A stretch of DNA of 64,000 nucleotides from Bacillota bacterium. Lineage in GTDB: Bacteria; Bacillota; Clostridia; Peptostreptococcales; Anaerovoracaceae. A program made the translations under genes and the position numbers. How positions within the stretch are numbered: position 1 is the first letter of the stretch; each line of letters opens with the position of its first letter. This document shows, piece by piece, positions 34,418-43,026 of the stretch. The stretch spans positions 1 through 64,000 of the forward strand of contig JAFWZZ010000015.1 of NCBI GenBank assembly GCA_017522185.1. Direction: 5' to 3'. The notes under the pieces are model-generated. The model did no database searches and had not been told where the DNA came from. It saw only the letters and a program-made list of their open reading frames with translations.

Positions 34418-35581
34418 TTAATAGCAGGCCTTATAAATCGCCAGCACGTCTTCTGTTGTCATCGGAACGAATGTGCCTGTCAGCACGCCGTTCAGATTGC
34501 CAGCCATCATTTCCAGGCTGTCTTCCGGAACGTTCAGTTCGTGCAGTGTGCCAGGCAGACCTAAGTCGTTTACGAAGAAGTCTCTCGTCTTTGCGATACC
34601 TTCTCTTGCAACTTCGTACTGGTCTCTGCCTTCTGCCTCTACGCCCCATACGTTGACTGCGTATTCTGCGAACTGTTCTACGGTGTCATCCTGCAGCACG
34701 TGTTCCATCCATGCAGGCATTACCACTGCCAGACCTGCGCCGTGTGTCACGTCAAAGTAAGCAGACAGTTCGTGTTCGATTGGGTGGATACCCCAGTCCA
34801 GATAGCATCCGTTGGATAACAGACCGTTGATCGCTAAACTGGAAGCCCACATCAGGTTTGCTCTAGCTTCGTAGTTCTTTGGATCGTTTACAGCAATCGG
34901 ACCGTATTTGATGACAGTCTTCATTACCGCTTCACTCATTCTCTTCTGCAGATATGCTTTCGGTGTTCTGTTGAAGTAGACTTCGAACACATGGCTGATG
35001 ATGTCAGCTGCGCCGGCTGCAGTCTGGAACTTTGGAACGGAATATGTAAACTTCGGATCTAAGATGGAGAACTTCGGAATCACAGGATCTCCGCCTAAGT
35101 CCTTCTTTTCGTTTGTTTCTGTATTTGTAATTACCGCATAGGCATCCATTTCGGAACCTGTAGCAGCCATGGTGGAAACGACGAACACAGGCAGTGCATC
35201 CTGCATCAGGGACCAGTCAGAAGTCATGTCCCAAACGTTGCCGTCATACTTAACAGCCGCTGCGATAGCCTTGGAGCAGTCGATGGAGCTGCCGCCGCCG
35301 ATAGCCAGCACGCCGTCCAGACCTTTGTCCAGACACAGCTTCTTGCCTAACTGCACGGTTTCCAGTCTTGGGTTTGGATCAACACCGGATAATTCAAAGA
35401 ATTCAATGCCGTTTTCTCTCAGTACGGAAACAGCCTGATCGTAGATACCGGCACGCTTGATGCTGCCGCCGCCATATACCATTAACACTCTGGAAGCATA
35501 GTTCTTAATTTCACCCAGCTTCTCAATCTGTCCTTTACCAAAATATACTTTCGTTGGAATGTTGTAATCAAAATTCTGCAT
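34418..35581 (-). CDS. Iron-containing alcohol dehydrogenase (butanol dehydrogenase type)
   Basis: The 387-residue group III alcohol dehydrogenase has the nucleotide-binding GGGSSIDCSKA at 96-105 and the metal ligands Asp193, His197 (GAADIISHVFE), His266 (HPIEHELS) and His280 (THGAG). It resembles the NADPH-dependent butanol/aldehyde reductases BdhA/YqhD type. It probably disposes of reducing power by reducing aldehydes in fermentation. GGAGG lies 5 nt before the ATG. The cyclase gene is 51 bp upstream in the same direction. The codons used are strongly biased, suggesting high expression. Confidence 0.93.
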   Translation of the reverse strand: MQNFDYNIPTKVYFGKGQIEKLGEIKNYASRVLMVYGGGSIKRAGIYDQAVSVLRENGIEFFELSGVDPNPRLETVQLGKKLCLDKGLDGVLAIGGGSSIDCSKAIAAAVKYDGNVWDMTSDWSLMQDALPVFVVSTMAATGSEMDAYAVITNTETNEKKDLGGDPVIPKFSILDPKFTYSVPKFQTAAGAADIISHVFEVYFNRTPKAYLQKRMSEAVMKTVIKYGPIAVNDPKNYEARANLMWASSLAINGLLSNGCYLDWGIHPIEHELSAYFDVTHGAGLAVVMPAWMEHVLQDDTVEQFAEYAVNVWGVEAEGRDQYEVAREGIAKTRDFFVNDLGLPGTLHELNVPEDSLEMMAGNLNGVLTGTFVPMTTEDVLAIYKACY

Positions 35582-35617
35582 AATTACCTCCGTAATACTT
35601 TCTATACTAACTTGTTT

Positions 35618-35626
35618 ATTTTATCA
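35618..35626 (-). promoter_or_regulatory. Possible internal promoter of the alcohol dehydrogenase gene
   Basis: Extended -10 TGATAAAAT on the minus strand (35618-35626) with a weak TTGCGG 17 bp upstream, inside the end of the cyclase gene. Confidence 0.35.
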
Positions 35627-35632
35627 CATCGC

Positions 35633-36178
35633 TTACACTTCCGCAACCACTCTGCAAGGCAGTCCGGACATTTCCGCGTAGTTCATCGGATAGGTGTGGG
35701 CCGCGAATGTTTTCCCGCAGATTTCTCCAAGATTGCACAGGTTTTCCACCACAAAGGCGCCCCTGTCCGCACATTTCTGATCCGCTGGCGTGTGTTCCTT
35801 TCCCCTGCGAATCCCTGCAAAATCCACCCCGATGATAGATACCTTTTTGTCCAGAAGCCCGTCGATCAAAGCCTGGCTCAGCTGAGGGTGTTCCTTGAAA
35901 TACCGCCTGCTGCCGTAGCCGGCTTCTTCTATGAACCCGGAACAGAAAGCGACGAACATACCTTCTTTCACCTGGCTCAGGTCTATGTCCTCCGGTCCGA
36001 TTTCCACAAGGCCCCACACATCAAAACAGACCGCTTCTCTTTTTGTGTATTCCAAAGGAAAGGCTTTGTCCATCACATCAAAGTGGGTGCCCAGATGCCC
36101 CGAGAAGACCTTTTTTTCGCTGTCTCCCGCCGTTTTCATCATGTCAGGTGTAATCCGTAATGTTAAGTCAAATAACAT
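35633..36178 (-). CDS. Cyclase family protein (KynB-like fold)
   Basis: The 181-residue protein has the metal-binding signature GHLGTHFD (27-34) of the cyclase/arylformamidase family, and FAGIRRGKEH and NLCNLGEI blocks further on. Members hydrolyse N-formylkynurenine, isatin or related cyclic amides; the substrate here is unknown. Its neighbour is an alcohol dehydrogenase, and it lies divergent from trpS, but no tryptophan-breakdown genes are visible, so that link is only suggestive. GGAGG lies 6 nt before the ATG. Confidence 0.8.
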   Translation of the reverse strand: MLFDLTLRITPDMMKTAGDSEKKVFSGHLGTHFDVMDKAFPLEYTKREAVCFDVWGLVEIGPEDIDLSQVKEGMFVAFCSGFIEEAGYGSRRYFKEHPQLSQALIDGLLDKKVSIIGVDFAGIRRGKEHTPADQKCADRGAFVVENLCNLGEICGKTFAAHTYPMNYAEMSGLPCRVVAEV

Positions 36179-36246
36179 GGCAAACCTCCGTTTTTTGATG
36201 TCTTCATCTTACGACAGGCGCACCCTTTTGTCAAAATAAAATTGCC

Positions 36247-36276
36247 TTGACTTCTCCTCTTTTCCTGTGATAGAAT
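36247..36276 (+). promoter_or_regulatory. trpS promoter
   Basis: TTGACT (36247-36252), an 18-bp spacer and TAGAAT (36271-36276) preceded by TGA, an extended -10. Confidence 0.7.
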
Positions 36277-36299
36277 TTCCTTTGTAAGTGAATATAAAA

Positions 36300-36580
36300 C
36301 CTTTGATTCAGAGTAGTACCTTGGGAAGGTTGCAAAGAGAGAGCTGCAGGCGGTGGGATTGCAGCGGCGGACACCTGGGCGAATGGACTGATGAGGGCGA
36401 ACAGAACGGCTTTGATGACTTTGACGGCTTAGTATGGGAGACGGGTTCCGACCGTGACATCGGATGACATATGATGGTATGTCCAGAGTGCGCATGCCCG
36501 CGAGGGTATTGCGAATTAGGGTGGTATCGCAGAAGCCAGGCTTTTGTCCCTTGTTAGACGGGGATAGAAGCTTTTTTGTT
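36300..36580 (+). promoter_or_regulatory. T-box leader of trpS, specifier UGG
   Basis: The leader contains the T-box antiterminator motif AGGGTGG (36518-36524) with GTATCGC following. A Stem I distal GGTGG-like loop lies at about 36346-36360. The specifier loop reads GAA-TGG-A, with TGG (Trp) at 36384-36386, just before the CTGA that pairs with TCAG at the Stem I base. A competing terminator hairpin with U-run occupies 36540-36577. Uncharged tRNA-Trp would stabilise the antiterminator and switch on trpS. Confidence 0.92.
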
Positions 36581-36613
36581 TATCCTCGATTGAGAAAACG
36601 GAGGTAAAGACAC

Positions 36614-37594
36614 ATGAAAAGAGTATTTTCCGGCGTACAGCCGACAGGAAACATCCACTTAGGAAACTATCTGGGCGCACTGAAGCAGTTCGTGGAACTG
36701 CAGGATGACCATGAATGCATCTACTGCATCGTAGACATGCATGCGATTACCGTGCCGCAGAATCCAAAGGAATTAAAAGAACACATCTTAGACGTTGCTG
36801 CATTATACCTGGCAGTTGGCGTTGACCCTAAGAAATCCATTGTATTCGTACAATCCGATGTACCGGGCCACGCAGAGCTGAACTGGATTCTGACCTGCAA
36901 CTCCTACACAGGCGAACTGTCCAGAATGACACAGTTCAAATCCAAGAGCCAGAACAAGGAATCCGCTCCAACAGGCCTGTTCACCTACCCTGTGCTGATG
37001 GCAGCCGACATCCTGTTATATGACACAGACGTGGTACCTGTAGGTAATGACCAGAAGCAGCACATCGAGCTGTGCAGAGACATCGCAACCAGAATCAACA
37101 ACACCGTAAAGAAGACTTTCGTCATTCCGGAAGGCAGATTCCTGAAGGCCGGCGCAAGAATCATGGCGTTAGACGATCCTACCCAGAAGATGAGCAAGTC
37201 TGCTGCTAACGTACACAGCAGAATCTCCCTGCTGGATGAGCCAAACAAGATCAAAAAGTCCATCATGAAGGCCACAACAGACTCCGAAGGCGTGGTTAGA
37301 TACGATGTGGAAAACAAGCCAGGCATCTCCAACCTGATGACCATCTACAGCGTGTTAGGCAACATGTCCATGGAAGAAATCGAAGCCAAGTACGAAGGTA
37401 AAGGCTACGGCGATTTCAAGAAGGACTTAGTGGAAATCACAGTGAACGCCCTGGCACCGATCAAAGAAAGATACGAAGAAATCAGACATTCCGATGAGCT
37501 GATCGAGATCCTGAAGGACGGCGCAGAAAGAGCCAATGCCATCTCCGTGAAGACCATGGCAAGAGTGAAGAAGAATTTCGGATTAGGATTATAA
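36614..37594 (+). CDS. trpS: Tryptophanyl-tRNA synthetase
   Basis: The 326-residue class Ic synthetase has the HIGH-like GNIHLGN at 12-18 and KMSKS at 192-196. The Rossmann fold and tRNA-binding C-terminus are full length. It charges tRNA-Trp and is controlled by the T-box just upstream. It is followed by an intrinsic terminator. Confidence 0.98.
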   Translation: MKRVFSGVQPTGNIHLGNYLGALKQFVELQDDHECIYCIVDMHAITVPQNPKELKEHILDVAALYLAVGVDPKKSIVFVQSDVPGHAELNWILTCNSYTGELSRMTQFKSKSQNKESAPTGLFTYPVLMAADILLYDTDVVPVGNDQKQHIELCRDIATRINNTVKKTFVIPEGRFLKAGARIMALDDPTQKMSKSAANVHSRISLLDEPNKIKKSIMKATTDSEGVVRYDVENKPGISNLMTIYSVLGNMSMEEIEAKYEGKGYGDFKKDLVEITVNALAPIKERYEEIRHSDELIEILKDGAERANAISVKTMARVKKNFGLGL

Positions 37595-37611
37595 TCAAAT
37601 ACGCGCAAAGC

Positions 37612-37644
37612 AAAGGCGGTAGTGCAAATCACTACCGCCTTTTT
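37612..37644 (+). terminator. trpS terminator
   Basis: The stem AAAGGCGGTAGTG pairs with CACTACCGCC and is followed by five Ts (37640-37644). Confidence 0.92.
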
Positions 37645-37654
37645 GTTGCATGAC

Positions 37655-37680
37655 AAAAGGCCGGCGCATGCGCGCCGGCC
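37655..37680 (-). terminator. phaC terminator
   Basis: A perfect 9-bp GC-only stem (37672-37680 with 37659-37667), 4-nt loop, followed by TTTTG on the minus strand. Confidence 0.85.
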
Positions 37681-37715
37681 CTCTGTATGTTGATAGATTT
37701 TATATTCTGGATTAA

Positions 37716-38891
37716 TTATCTTCTCTTTGTTAACCATTCCACGATGTTTGGTACGATTTCCTTCTGGGACTTGGAGGAAGTGAACATACCGATGTGGCCG
37801 GTCTTGAAGTGCATGTAAGTTGCATCATCGGAACCTACGTATTCAACGAACTTTTCGGAAGCAGCCAGTGGTACCAGGTGGTCAGCATCGCCGCAAGCCA
37901 TCAGAACTGGACAAGTGATGTTCTTCAGGTTTACTGTGTAGTCACCTACTACTAATTCGCCCTTAACCAGCTTGTTGCCCTGGTACAGATCCTTAACGAA
38001 CTGTCTCAGAGTTTCGCCTTCCTGGTCTGGGGAGTCGAAAGTCCATCTTTCCATTCTCATGTAGTTTTCTAAGAACTTTCTGTCGTGCATCTTAGGAACC
38101 ATCTTCACGTACTTGTCGAAGGACAGAGTCAGTGGCTTTAAGATTAAGTAAGAGAAGTTCATTACGTCAGCTGGAACTACACCGTAGTGGTCGATCATGG
38201 AATCGATCTTCAGGTCCTTACCCCATCTGAATAACAGACCATCGTTTGTTTCGAAGTCGATTGGTGTTACCAGAGTAATCAGGCTGTTAACCTTTTCCTG
38301 GTGGCAAGCTGTGTAGATTGTGGAGAAAGTACCACCCTGGCAGATACCCATCAGGTTAACCTTCTTAGCACCAGTTGCTTTTCTGATGTATTCTACACAT
38401 TCGTCCATGTACCAGTTTACGTGGTCATCGATTGTCATGTACTTATCTTCAGCTGTTGGGTAACCCCAGTCGATCATGTAAACGTCGTTACCAGCTTCTA
38501 ATAAGGACTTGATCACGGATCTGTCGTCCTGCAGGTTTAACATAGTCTGTCTGTTGATCAGAGCGTAAGTGATCATCAGTGGGGACTTGGAAACCTTGGA
38601 AGCTTCTACTAATGGCTTGTAGTGAACTAAAGTCATCTTGCCGATACCGAATACAACTTCCTTTTCTAACTGGTCAGTTGCAACGTCTTCTGCAGTTAAG
38701 TCAATCAGTGTCTGGAAACCTGCGAATGCATCTTCCTGGAACTGAATCATTTCTTCTAAGTTCTTCTGAGGAGAGAACTGTTCTGCCATGTTAGCAAAAA
38801 TTTCAGTAGCTTCCTTCTGTGCTGCAGCAACTTCTTCCAGACCCTTGTTGATCTGTTCCTGCATCTTTACAATTATATCTTCGTTTTTCAT
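37716..38891 (-). CDS. phaC: Class III poly(3-hydroxyalkanoate) synthase, PhaC subunit
   Basis: The 391-residue alpha/beta-hydrolase-fold polymerase has the lipase-box variant GICQGG at 182-187 with nucleophile Cys184, the Asp motif CGDADHLVP near 333-341 and His366 in TGHIGM. It polymerises (R)-hydroxyacyl-CoA into a storage polyester with PhaE. The length and the paired phaE upstream are typical of class III. AAGGG lies 9 nt before the ATG and 34 bp separate it from phaE. The gene uses the same highly biased codons as other abundant proteins in this window. Confidence 0.93.
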   Translation of the reverse strand: MKNEDIIVKMQEQINKGLEEVAAAQKEATEIFANMAEQFSPQKNLEEMIQFQEDAFAGFQTLIDLTAEDVATDQLEKEVVFGIGKMTLVHYKPLVEASKVSKSPLMITYALINRQTMLNLQDDRSVIKSLLEAGNDVYMIDWGYPTAEDKYMTIDDHVNWYMDECVEYIRKATGAKKVNLMGICQGGTFSTIYTACHQEKVNSLITLVTPIDFETNDGLLFRWGKDLKIDSMIDHYGVVPADVMNFSYLILKPLTLSFDKYVKMVPKMHDRKFLENYMRMERWTFDSPDQEGETLRQFVKDLYQGNKLVKGELVVGDYTVNLKNITCPVLMACGDADHLVPLAASEKFVEYVGSDDATYMHFKTGHIGMFTSSKSQKEIVPNIVEWLTKRR

Positions 38892-38925
38892 TTATATATA
38901 CCCTTCTTTCCCTAGTTTTACGTAA

Positions 38926-40077
38926 TTATTCAGCCTTTGGAGCCTTTGGAGCTGGAGCAGCCTTTGCAGCAACTAATGCAGCAACTTCCTTCTGCAGGTC
39001 ACGAACTGCTTTTCTCAGATCGTAAACTGTCTTGTACAGGCCTTCCATATCCTTGTTTGTAGGGATTGGTAAAGAGGATAAGTTTCTTTCTACTACTTTG
39101 TTGGAAGCAGTTAAGTATAAGAAGTACTTGTCAGTGAAGTCTGCGAAAGCCTTGGAGAATTCAGCTGTTGCAAATAAATCTTCCATAGCCTTTTCGCTTG
39201 TGTTGTACCACAGGTCATAGAATTCTCTGAATGTGGAAACCTTCTGGCCTTCCTTCATCATGTTCTTGTAAGTTTCAGTTAAAGTCTGAACGTTAGCGTT
39301 GTTGGACTTTGTCATGATAGCGGATAACTTACCAGCGGAGAACATCATCTTGTAGTAAGCGTCCATAGCTGCCTGCTGTTCGTTAGCAGCTTCCATGTTG
39401 ATGCCTAAGTTCATCATCTTTACAACCTTACCGAAAGTTGCTTCGTATCTGTCACCGATTTCGGAGAAGAACTTGATTGCAGCATCAGCATCGCCGTTTA
39501 AAACGTTCTTTACTAATTCTTCATCTAACTGCATCCAAGGTCTCATCATGTTCTGGTAGAACTTTACGCACATTTCAGTCAGTTCCTGAGGCTGCTTGAA
39601 TAATTCAGCAACGTCAGCATTTGGGATTGCGTTCTGGATGAAAGATGTCATCATCTTGTTGTAGTTTTCCTGTAAGTTCTTAGCGAAATCTTCTGGGTTC
39701 ATTACGCCTTTGTAGAAGTCAAACAGCTGGTTGTACATTTCTAAACCTGGAACCTTAACTTCGAATAACTTTGCGTAGTCATCCATCATTGGGAACATTT
39801 CTGTGAACTTCTTCATGTATTCTTCGTAGCTTGGCATTTCACCGTACATTTCCTTAGCCTTAGCCTGTGCTTCTTCATACATTTCCTTTACTTTAGCCTG
39901 CATTTCTTCGTACATTTTCTTTGCATTTTCCTGTGCATCGCCGTACATAGCCTTCATAGCGTCCATGTTAGGGAACATAGCCTTCTGCATTTCTTCAAAG
40001 TCTGGAGTAGCCATCTTCTTCATGTTTTCAGTCCATGTTTCCATTAACTTCTGCTGTTCTTTGATTGGATCGAACAT
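38926..40077 (-). CDS. phaE: Class III PHA synthase, PhaE subunit
   Basis: The 383-residue helical protein matches the PhaE family. Residues 40-80 contain repeated KEMYEEAQAKA-like units forming an amphipathic coil. A long helical middle contains the PWMQLDEELVKNV-type helices. The tail is rich in Ala, Pro and Lys (about 365-383). PhaE forms the active complex with PhaC. Order phaE-phaC is common in this class. Transcription starts from the strong promoter at 40179-40207, over which lies a palindrome. Confidence 0.88.
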   Translation of the reverse strand: MFDPIKEQQKLMETWTENMKKMATPDFEEMQKAMFPNMDAMKAMYGDAQENAKKMYEEMQAKVKEMYEEAQAKAKEMYGEMPSYEEYMKKFTEMFPMMDDYAKLFEVKVPGLEMYNQLFDFYKGVMNPEDFAKNLQENYNKMMTSFIQNAIPNADVAELFKQPQELTEMCVKFYQNMMRPWMQLDEELVKNVLNGDADAAIKFFSEIGDRYEATFGKVVKMMNLGINMEAANEQQAAMDAYYKMMFSAGKLSAIMTKSNNANVQTLTETYKNMMKEGQKVSTFREFYDLWYNTSEKAMEDLFATAEFSKAFADFTDKYFLYLTASNKVVERNLSSLPIPTNKDMEGLYKTVYDLRKAVRDLQKEVAALVAAKAAPAPKAPKAE

Positions 40078-40172
40078 AATTTTTTACCTACCTTTTTTCT
40101 TAACAATTAACAATATCTTACTTTACTTTTTTTACTTCTTTGTGCTTAAATCTATTGGTCAAAACAAAATCG

Positions 40173-40207
40173 CTAAAAATTATACCATATTTTTAGTGAT
40201 TTATCAA
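40173..40207 (-). promoter_or_regulatory. phaEC promoter with an overlapping palindrome
   Basis: Minus-strand TTGATA (40202-40207), a 17-bp spacer and a perfect TATAAT (40179-40184) preceded by TGG, an extended -10. The -10 lies inside an inverted repeat CTAAAAAT-8 bp-ATTTTTAG (40173-40196), the expected position of a repressor operator. The leader to phaE is about 95 bp of A/T-rich sequence. Confidence 0.75.
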
Positions 40208-40220
40208 CAACTTTTTGCCA

Positions 40221-41015
40221 TTATTCCAGCAATCCTTTGACTTCTGAAATAATCTTCTCTGTCTCTAACATCATCGTAAAATGATTATTTGGATACAAAT
40301 CTATTCCTTTGTAGTTTCCCTTTACATTTCTGCGAAGCCACCTGGCGGTCGATACAGGATACATACCGTTTTCCGTGTAGAAGTAGACAAACGGAACGTC
40401 AATTTTCTTTGCGCCCTCACGGAAATCTGCATCTAACATATCCAGCCACAAAGTATACAGGACAGAACCAAAAGGCACTGGTGAGATTGCACTCATCATA
40501 TTTGAAAAGGCTTTCATCGCCCAGCCGCCCATTGACATAAACTCGCCGGTCATGGTCTGCATGGTGTGTTCCATATAAGACGCCATCGGGTCTTCGGAAA
40601 TACGCAGTCCGTGATCCCATTCCGTATCACAAAGCACTTTCGGACTCATATCCAGTACGGCTACGGCTGCCACTCTGGCGCCGTCGTACTTTTCAAAGTA
40701 TTCATAAATCAGCAGGCCTCCCAGGGAATGCCCTACCAGAATGACATCATGCAGATCTAATTCGATAATCAGATCGTGCAGGTCATCTGTCAGTCTGCCG
40801 ATGGAGCTTGCGTTGTATGTGTAGGAATGTCCATGACCTCTCAGGTCAAAGTAGATGCAGCGAGCTGAATCTTTTAATGCTTCTGCCATGTGGCTAAAAC
40901 TATGTTCACCATTGGAACTCCAGCCATGCACGAATACAATCGGCTGGCCGGTTCCAACTTCAGTGAAATAGATTTTACCATGATCAGAGGTTTTGATAAA
41001 ACCATCTTTTTTCAT
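40221..41015 (-). CDS. Alpha/beta hydrolase of the PHA locus
   Basis: The 264-residue protein has an oxyanion VHGWS at 29-33 and nucleophile Ser97 in GHSLGG. The C-terminal histidine is in NNHFTMM. The acid residue position reads YTENG, so Glu or Asn may replace the usual Asp, a point to check. It could be an intracellular PHA depolymerase or a hydroxyacyl-CoA thioesterase. Its start overlaps the phaB stop by one base (TAATG), and no independent ribosome binding site is evident, so coupling is likely. Confidence 0.75.
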   Translation of the reverse strand: MKKDGFIKTSDHGKIYFTEVGTGQPIVFVHGWSSNGEHSFSHMAEALKDSARCIYFDLRGHGHSYTYNASSIGRLTDDLHDLIIELDLHDVILVGHSLGGLLIYEYFEKYDGARVAAVAVLDMSPKVLCDTEWDHGLRISEDPMASYMEHTMQTMTGEFMSMGGWAMKAFSNMMSAISPVPFGSVLYTLWLDMLDADFREGAKKIDVPFVYFYTENGMYPVSTARWLRRNVKGNYKGIDLYPNNHFTMMLETEKIISEVKGLLE

Positions 41016-41737
41016 TACAGTCTCATACCACCGTTTACGTTCAGAGTCTGACCTGTTACATAAGATGCATCATCGGAAACTAAGAATAATGCAGCTTTTG
41101 CAATTTCGTCTGGCTGACCTAATCTGCCTAACATTGTCATCTTCGCGAACTTATCTAATAAGTCCTGTGGTACTGTGCTCAGGATGCTGGTCATTGTGTA
41201 ACCAGGAGCGATTGCGTTAACTCTAACTGCAGCGCCCTTTCTAGCGAATTCCTTAGCCCAAGTCTTTGTTAAGCCTAACAGACCTGCCTTAGCAGCAGAG
41301 TAGTTTGCCTGGCCGATGTTACCGAATACACCTACTACGGAAGAGATGTTTACGATAGCGCCTGAGCCCTGTGCTTCCATCTGAGGACCAACGTATCTTG
41401 TCAGGTTGAATACACCCTTCAGGTCAACGTCGATAACCAGATCCCACATTTCGTCTGTCATCTTCTTAGTCATGCCGTCTCTTGTGATACCAGCATTGTT
41501 TACCAGGATGTCGATTTTGCCGTACTTTTCTACAACGTAGTCAGCCAGCGCCTTACATCCTTCAACGTCAGTTACGTTTAACTTGTAGTACTCAACGTTT
41601 TCTGCTTCGTACTTAGGAGCGTCTGCCATATCAGCTGCGATAACCTTCGCACCTTCAGCAGCGAACAGTTTGCACATTGCTGCGCCTAAACCGTCTGCGC
41701 CACCTGTAACGATAGCAACCTTGTTTTCCAATCTCAT
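41015..41737 (-). CDS. phaB: Acetoacetyl-CoA / 3-oxoacyl reductase (PhaB/FabG type)
   Basis: The 240-residue short-chain dehydrogenase has the cofactor motif TGGADGLG at 11-18, NNAG at 80-83 and the catalytic Ser132/Ser133, Tyr146 and Lys150 (YSAAK). It probably makes (R)-3-hydroxybutyryl-CoA for PhaC; the PHA neighbours argue for PhaB rather than a fatty-acid FabG. No thiolase (phaA) is in this window. GGAGG lies upstream of the ATG, and the promoter at 41771-41799 is separate from that of phaEC. Confidence 0.85.
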   Translation of the reverse strand: MRLENKVAIVTGGADGLGAAMCKLFAAEGAKVIAADMADAPKYEAENVEYYKLNVTDVEGCKALADYVVEKYGKIDILVNNAGITRDGMTKKMTDEMWDLVIDVDLKGVFNLTRYVGPQMEAQGSGAIVNISSVVGVFGNIGQANYSAAKAGLLGLTKTWAKEFARKGAAVRVNAIAPGYTMTSILSTVPQDLLDKFAKMTMLGRLGQPDEIAKAALFLVSDDASYVTGQTLNVNGGMRL

Positions 41738-41770
41738 GGTTCTACCTCCAAATAAAAAATAATCCTTACT

Positions 41771-41799
41771 ATTATACTATATATACCTAACAAACACAA
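41771..41799 (-). promoter_or_regulatory. phaB promoter
   Basis: Minus-strand TTGTGT (41794-41799), a 17-bp spacer and perfect TATAAT (41771-41776). The 41738-41955 gap otherwise holds only this and the tRNA promoter. Confidence 0.6.
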
Positions 41800-41914
41800 G
41801 GAAGTTTTTTCCATTCGAGGTTTGCCCACATCATCTATCCTATGTATCCCAGGACTTCTGATGATAACTTTTTTGTTTTCCCCGCAAAATGGAGAATTTT
41901 GTCGAAGAAAAACA

Positions 41915-41943
41915 TTGGAGTTTTCTCTAAACTGTGCTATACT
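41915..41943 (+). promoter_or_regulatory. tRNA-Arg promoter
   Basis: TTGGAG (41915-41920), a 17-bp spacer and TATACT (41938-41943) preceded by TGC, an extended -10, 12 bp before the tRNA. Confidence 0.7.
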
Positions 41944-41955
41944 TACAATTGTTAT

Positions 41956-42031
41956 GCGCCTATAGCTCAGGGGATAGAGTGGCACACTCCGAATGTGAAG
42001 GTCGCAGGTTCGAATCCTGTTAGGCGCACCA
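41956..42031 (+). tRNA. tRNA-Arg (CCG), CCA encoded
   Basis: The acceptor GCGCCTA pairs with TAGGCGC and CCA is encoded at 42029-42031. The anticodon loop CTCCGAA gives CCG for CGG codons. The bottom pair of the anticodon stem is mismatched. A terminator follows immediately. Confidence 0.92.
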
Positions 42032-42037
42032 GCGACG

Positions 42038-42081
42038 GACCTATACGCTTTGGGAAACCTTTGTGTATAGGTTCTTTTTTT
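42038..42081 (+). terminator. tRNA-Arg terminator
   Basis: ACCTATAC (42039-42046) pairs with GTATAGGT (42065-42072), followed by TCTTTTTTT. Confidence 0.88.
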
Positions 42082-42133
42082 GTGCCTGTCGTTTCTTACA
42101 AAACGCGGTTACATAGCTTCATGAGTTTGGTCA

Positions 42134-42973
42134 TCATCTCAGGTCCAGTTCTTCCATGGCCTGTTTCAAGGCGCTTTTGCATTGCATGGAGCCCGGCCCC
42201 AACGATGTGATCAAGGAGCTGTTTTCGAGTCCTTCCAGAGATGTCAGGTGTTTGATGTTCTGGATCTTCATCCGTAGTGATCCTTCGGAAACCTCCGGCA
42301 CTTCCTTTGCAAGGCTTTGCAGGAAAGATACCGTATCCATGTCGCTCTTTTCGATGACATAGACCTGGAGGAATCTTTTACAGCAAATCAGATCTTCTTC
42401 CATAGTCCAGCGATGAACCGTAGATGTCTGGAAATACGGCTGCGGCATCATCGGCATATCCAAAACGGACAGTCCGTTTGCCTGGAATCTTAAAAATTCT
42501 TCGTATTTCTTCAGTGCCGCCGTGAATCCGTTGTGGACCTTCGCATCAAATTCCGCGTAGCCCGCACATTCTTTCAGCTGCTTCTGCACATCCAGGAAAT
42601 CTGTAAGATCTGTGATGCCAAAGAGATTGCTGATCGGTACAGATGCGAAAGCTGCTTCCTTGCAGGCATTCTCGATTCTGCCAGCGTATCCGCTGATGGT
42701 AACCGGATTGTATGCCTTCCCGTTTCTCGTTAATCCACGGAACCAGTTCACAAAGGATTTCTTCTGTTCACTTTCATCTGCCTCAGTGACTGCTGCATGC
42801 TGTGCCTGCTGCGCCCCTGTACCGTTATCTCCGGATACAACGCCTGCAAACACGTTATGAGCATATTCACTGATCAATCTGCTCAGTACAAGGCTCTCAT
42901 CTTCTGCCGTTAACATCAAGGCAGCCTGGAACTTCTTGTAGCTCTCTTCGTCAATCATGACCTGTCTTCCCAT
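42134..42973 (-). CDS. Hypothetical protein with putative DNA-binding N-terminus and restriction-associated domains
   Basis: GGAGG 10 nt upstream supports the start at 42973 (MGRQVMIDEESYKKF), giving 279 residues. The first 40 residues resemble a ribbon-helix-helix. The middle (about 80-165: FVNWFRGLTRNGKAYNPVTI, SGYAGRIENACK, ALKKYEEFLRFQ) resembles a helical, SAM-like domain found N-terminal to nucleases. The C-terminal WTMEEDLICC and SLRMKIQNIKHL pattern resembles a domain of HNH or restriction proteins. No nuclease motif is present, so it may be a regulator or a remnant. The link is from pattern memory and is moderate. Its promoter is flanked by palindromes. Confidence 0.5.
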   Translation of the reverse strand: MGRQVMIDEESYKKFQAALMLTAEDESLVLSRLISEYAHNVFAGVVSGDNGTGAQQAQHAAVTEADESEQKKSFVNWFRGLTRNGKAYNPVTISGYAGRIENACKEAAFASVPISNLFGITDLTDFLDVQKQLKECAGYAEFDAKVHNGFTAALKKYEEFLRFQANGLSVLDMPMMPQPYFQTSTVHRWTMEEDLICCKRFLQVYVIEKSDMDTVSFLQSLAKEVPEVSEGSLRMKIQNIKHLTSLEGLENSSLITSLGPGSMQCKSALKQAMEELDLR

Positions 42974-42997
42974 TAGACTCTCACCTCCCTTACATAA

Positions 42998-43026
42998 AGA
43001 ATACACTATAAAACATTAAATGTCAA
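42998..43026 (-). promoter_or_regulatory. Promoter of the putative DNA-binding protein gene
   Basis: A perfect minus-strand TTGACA (43021-43026), 17-bp spacer and TATTCT (42998-43003). Confidence 0.6.

Noticed and set aside
37659-37680. Long GC palindrome after trpS as a mobile-element end
   Set aside because: It is followed by a U-run on the minus strand and lies just after phaC, so it is a plain terminator.
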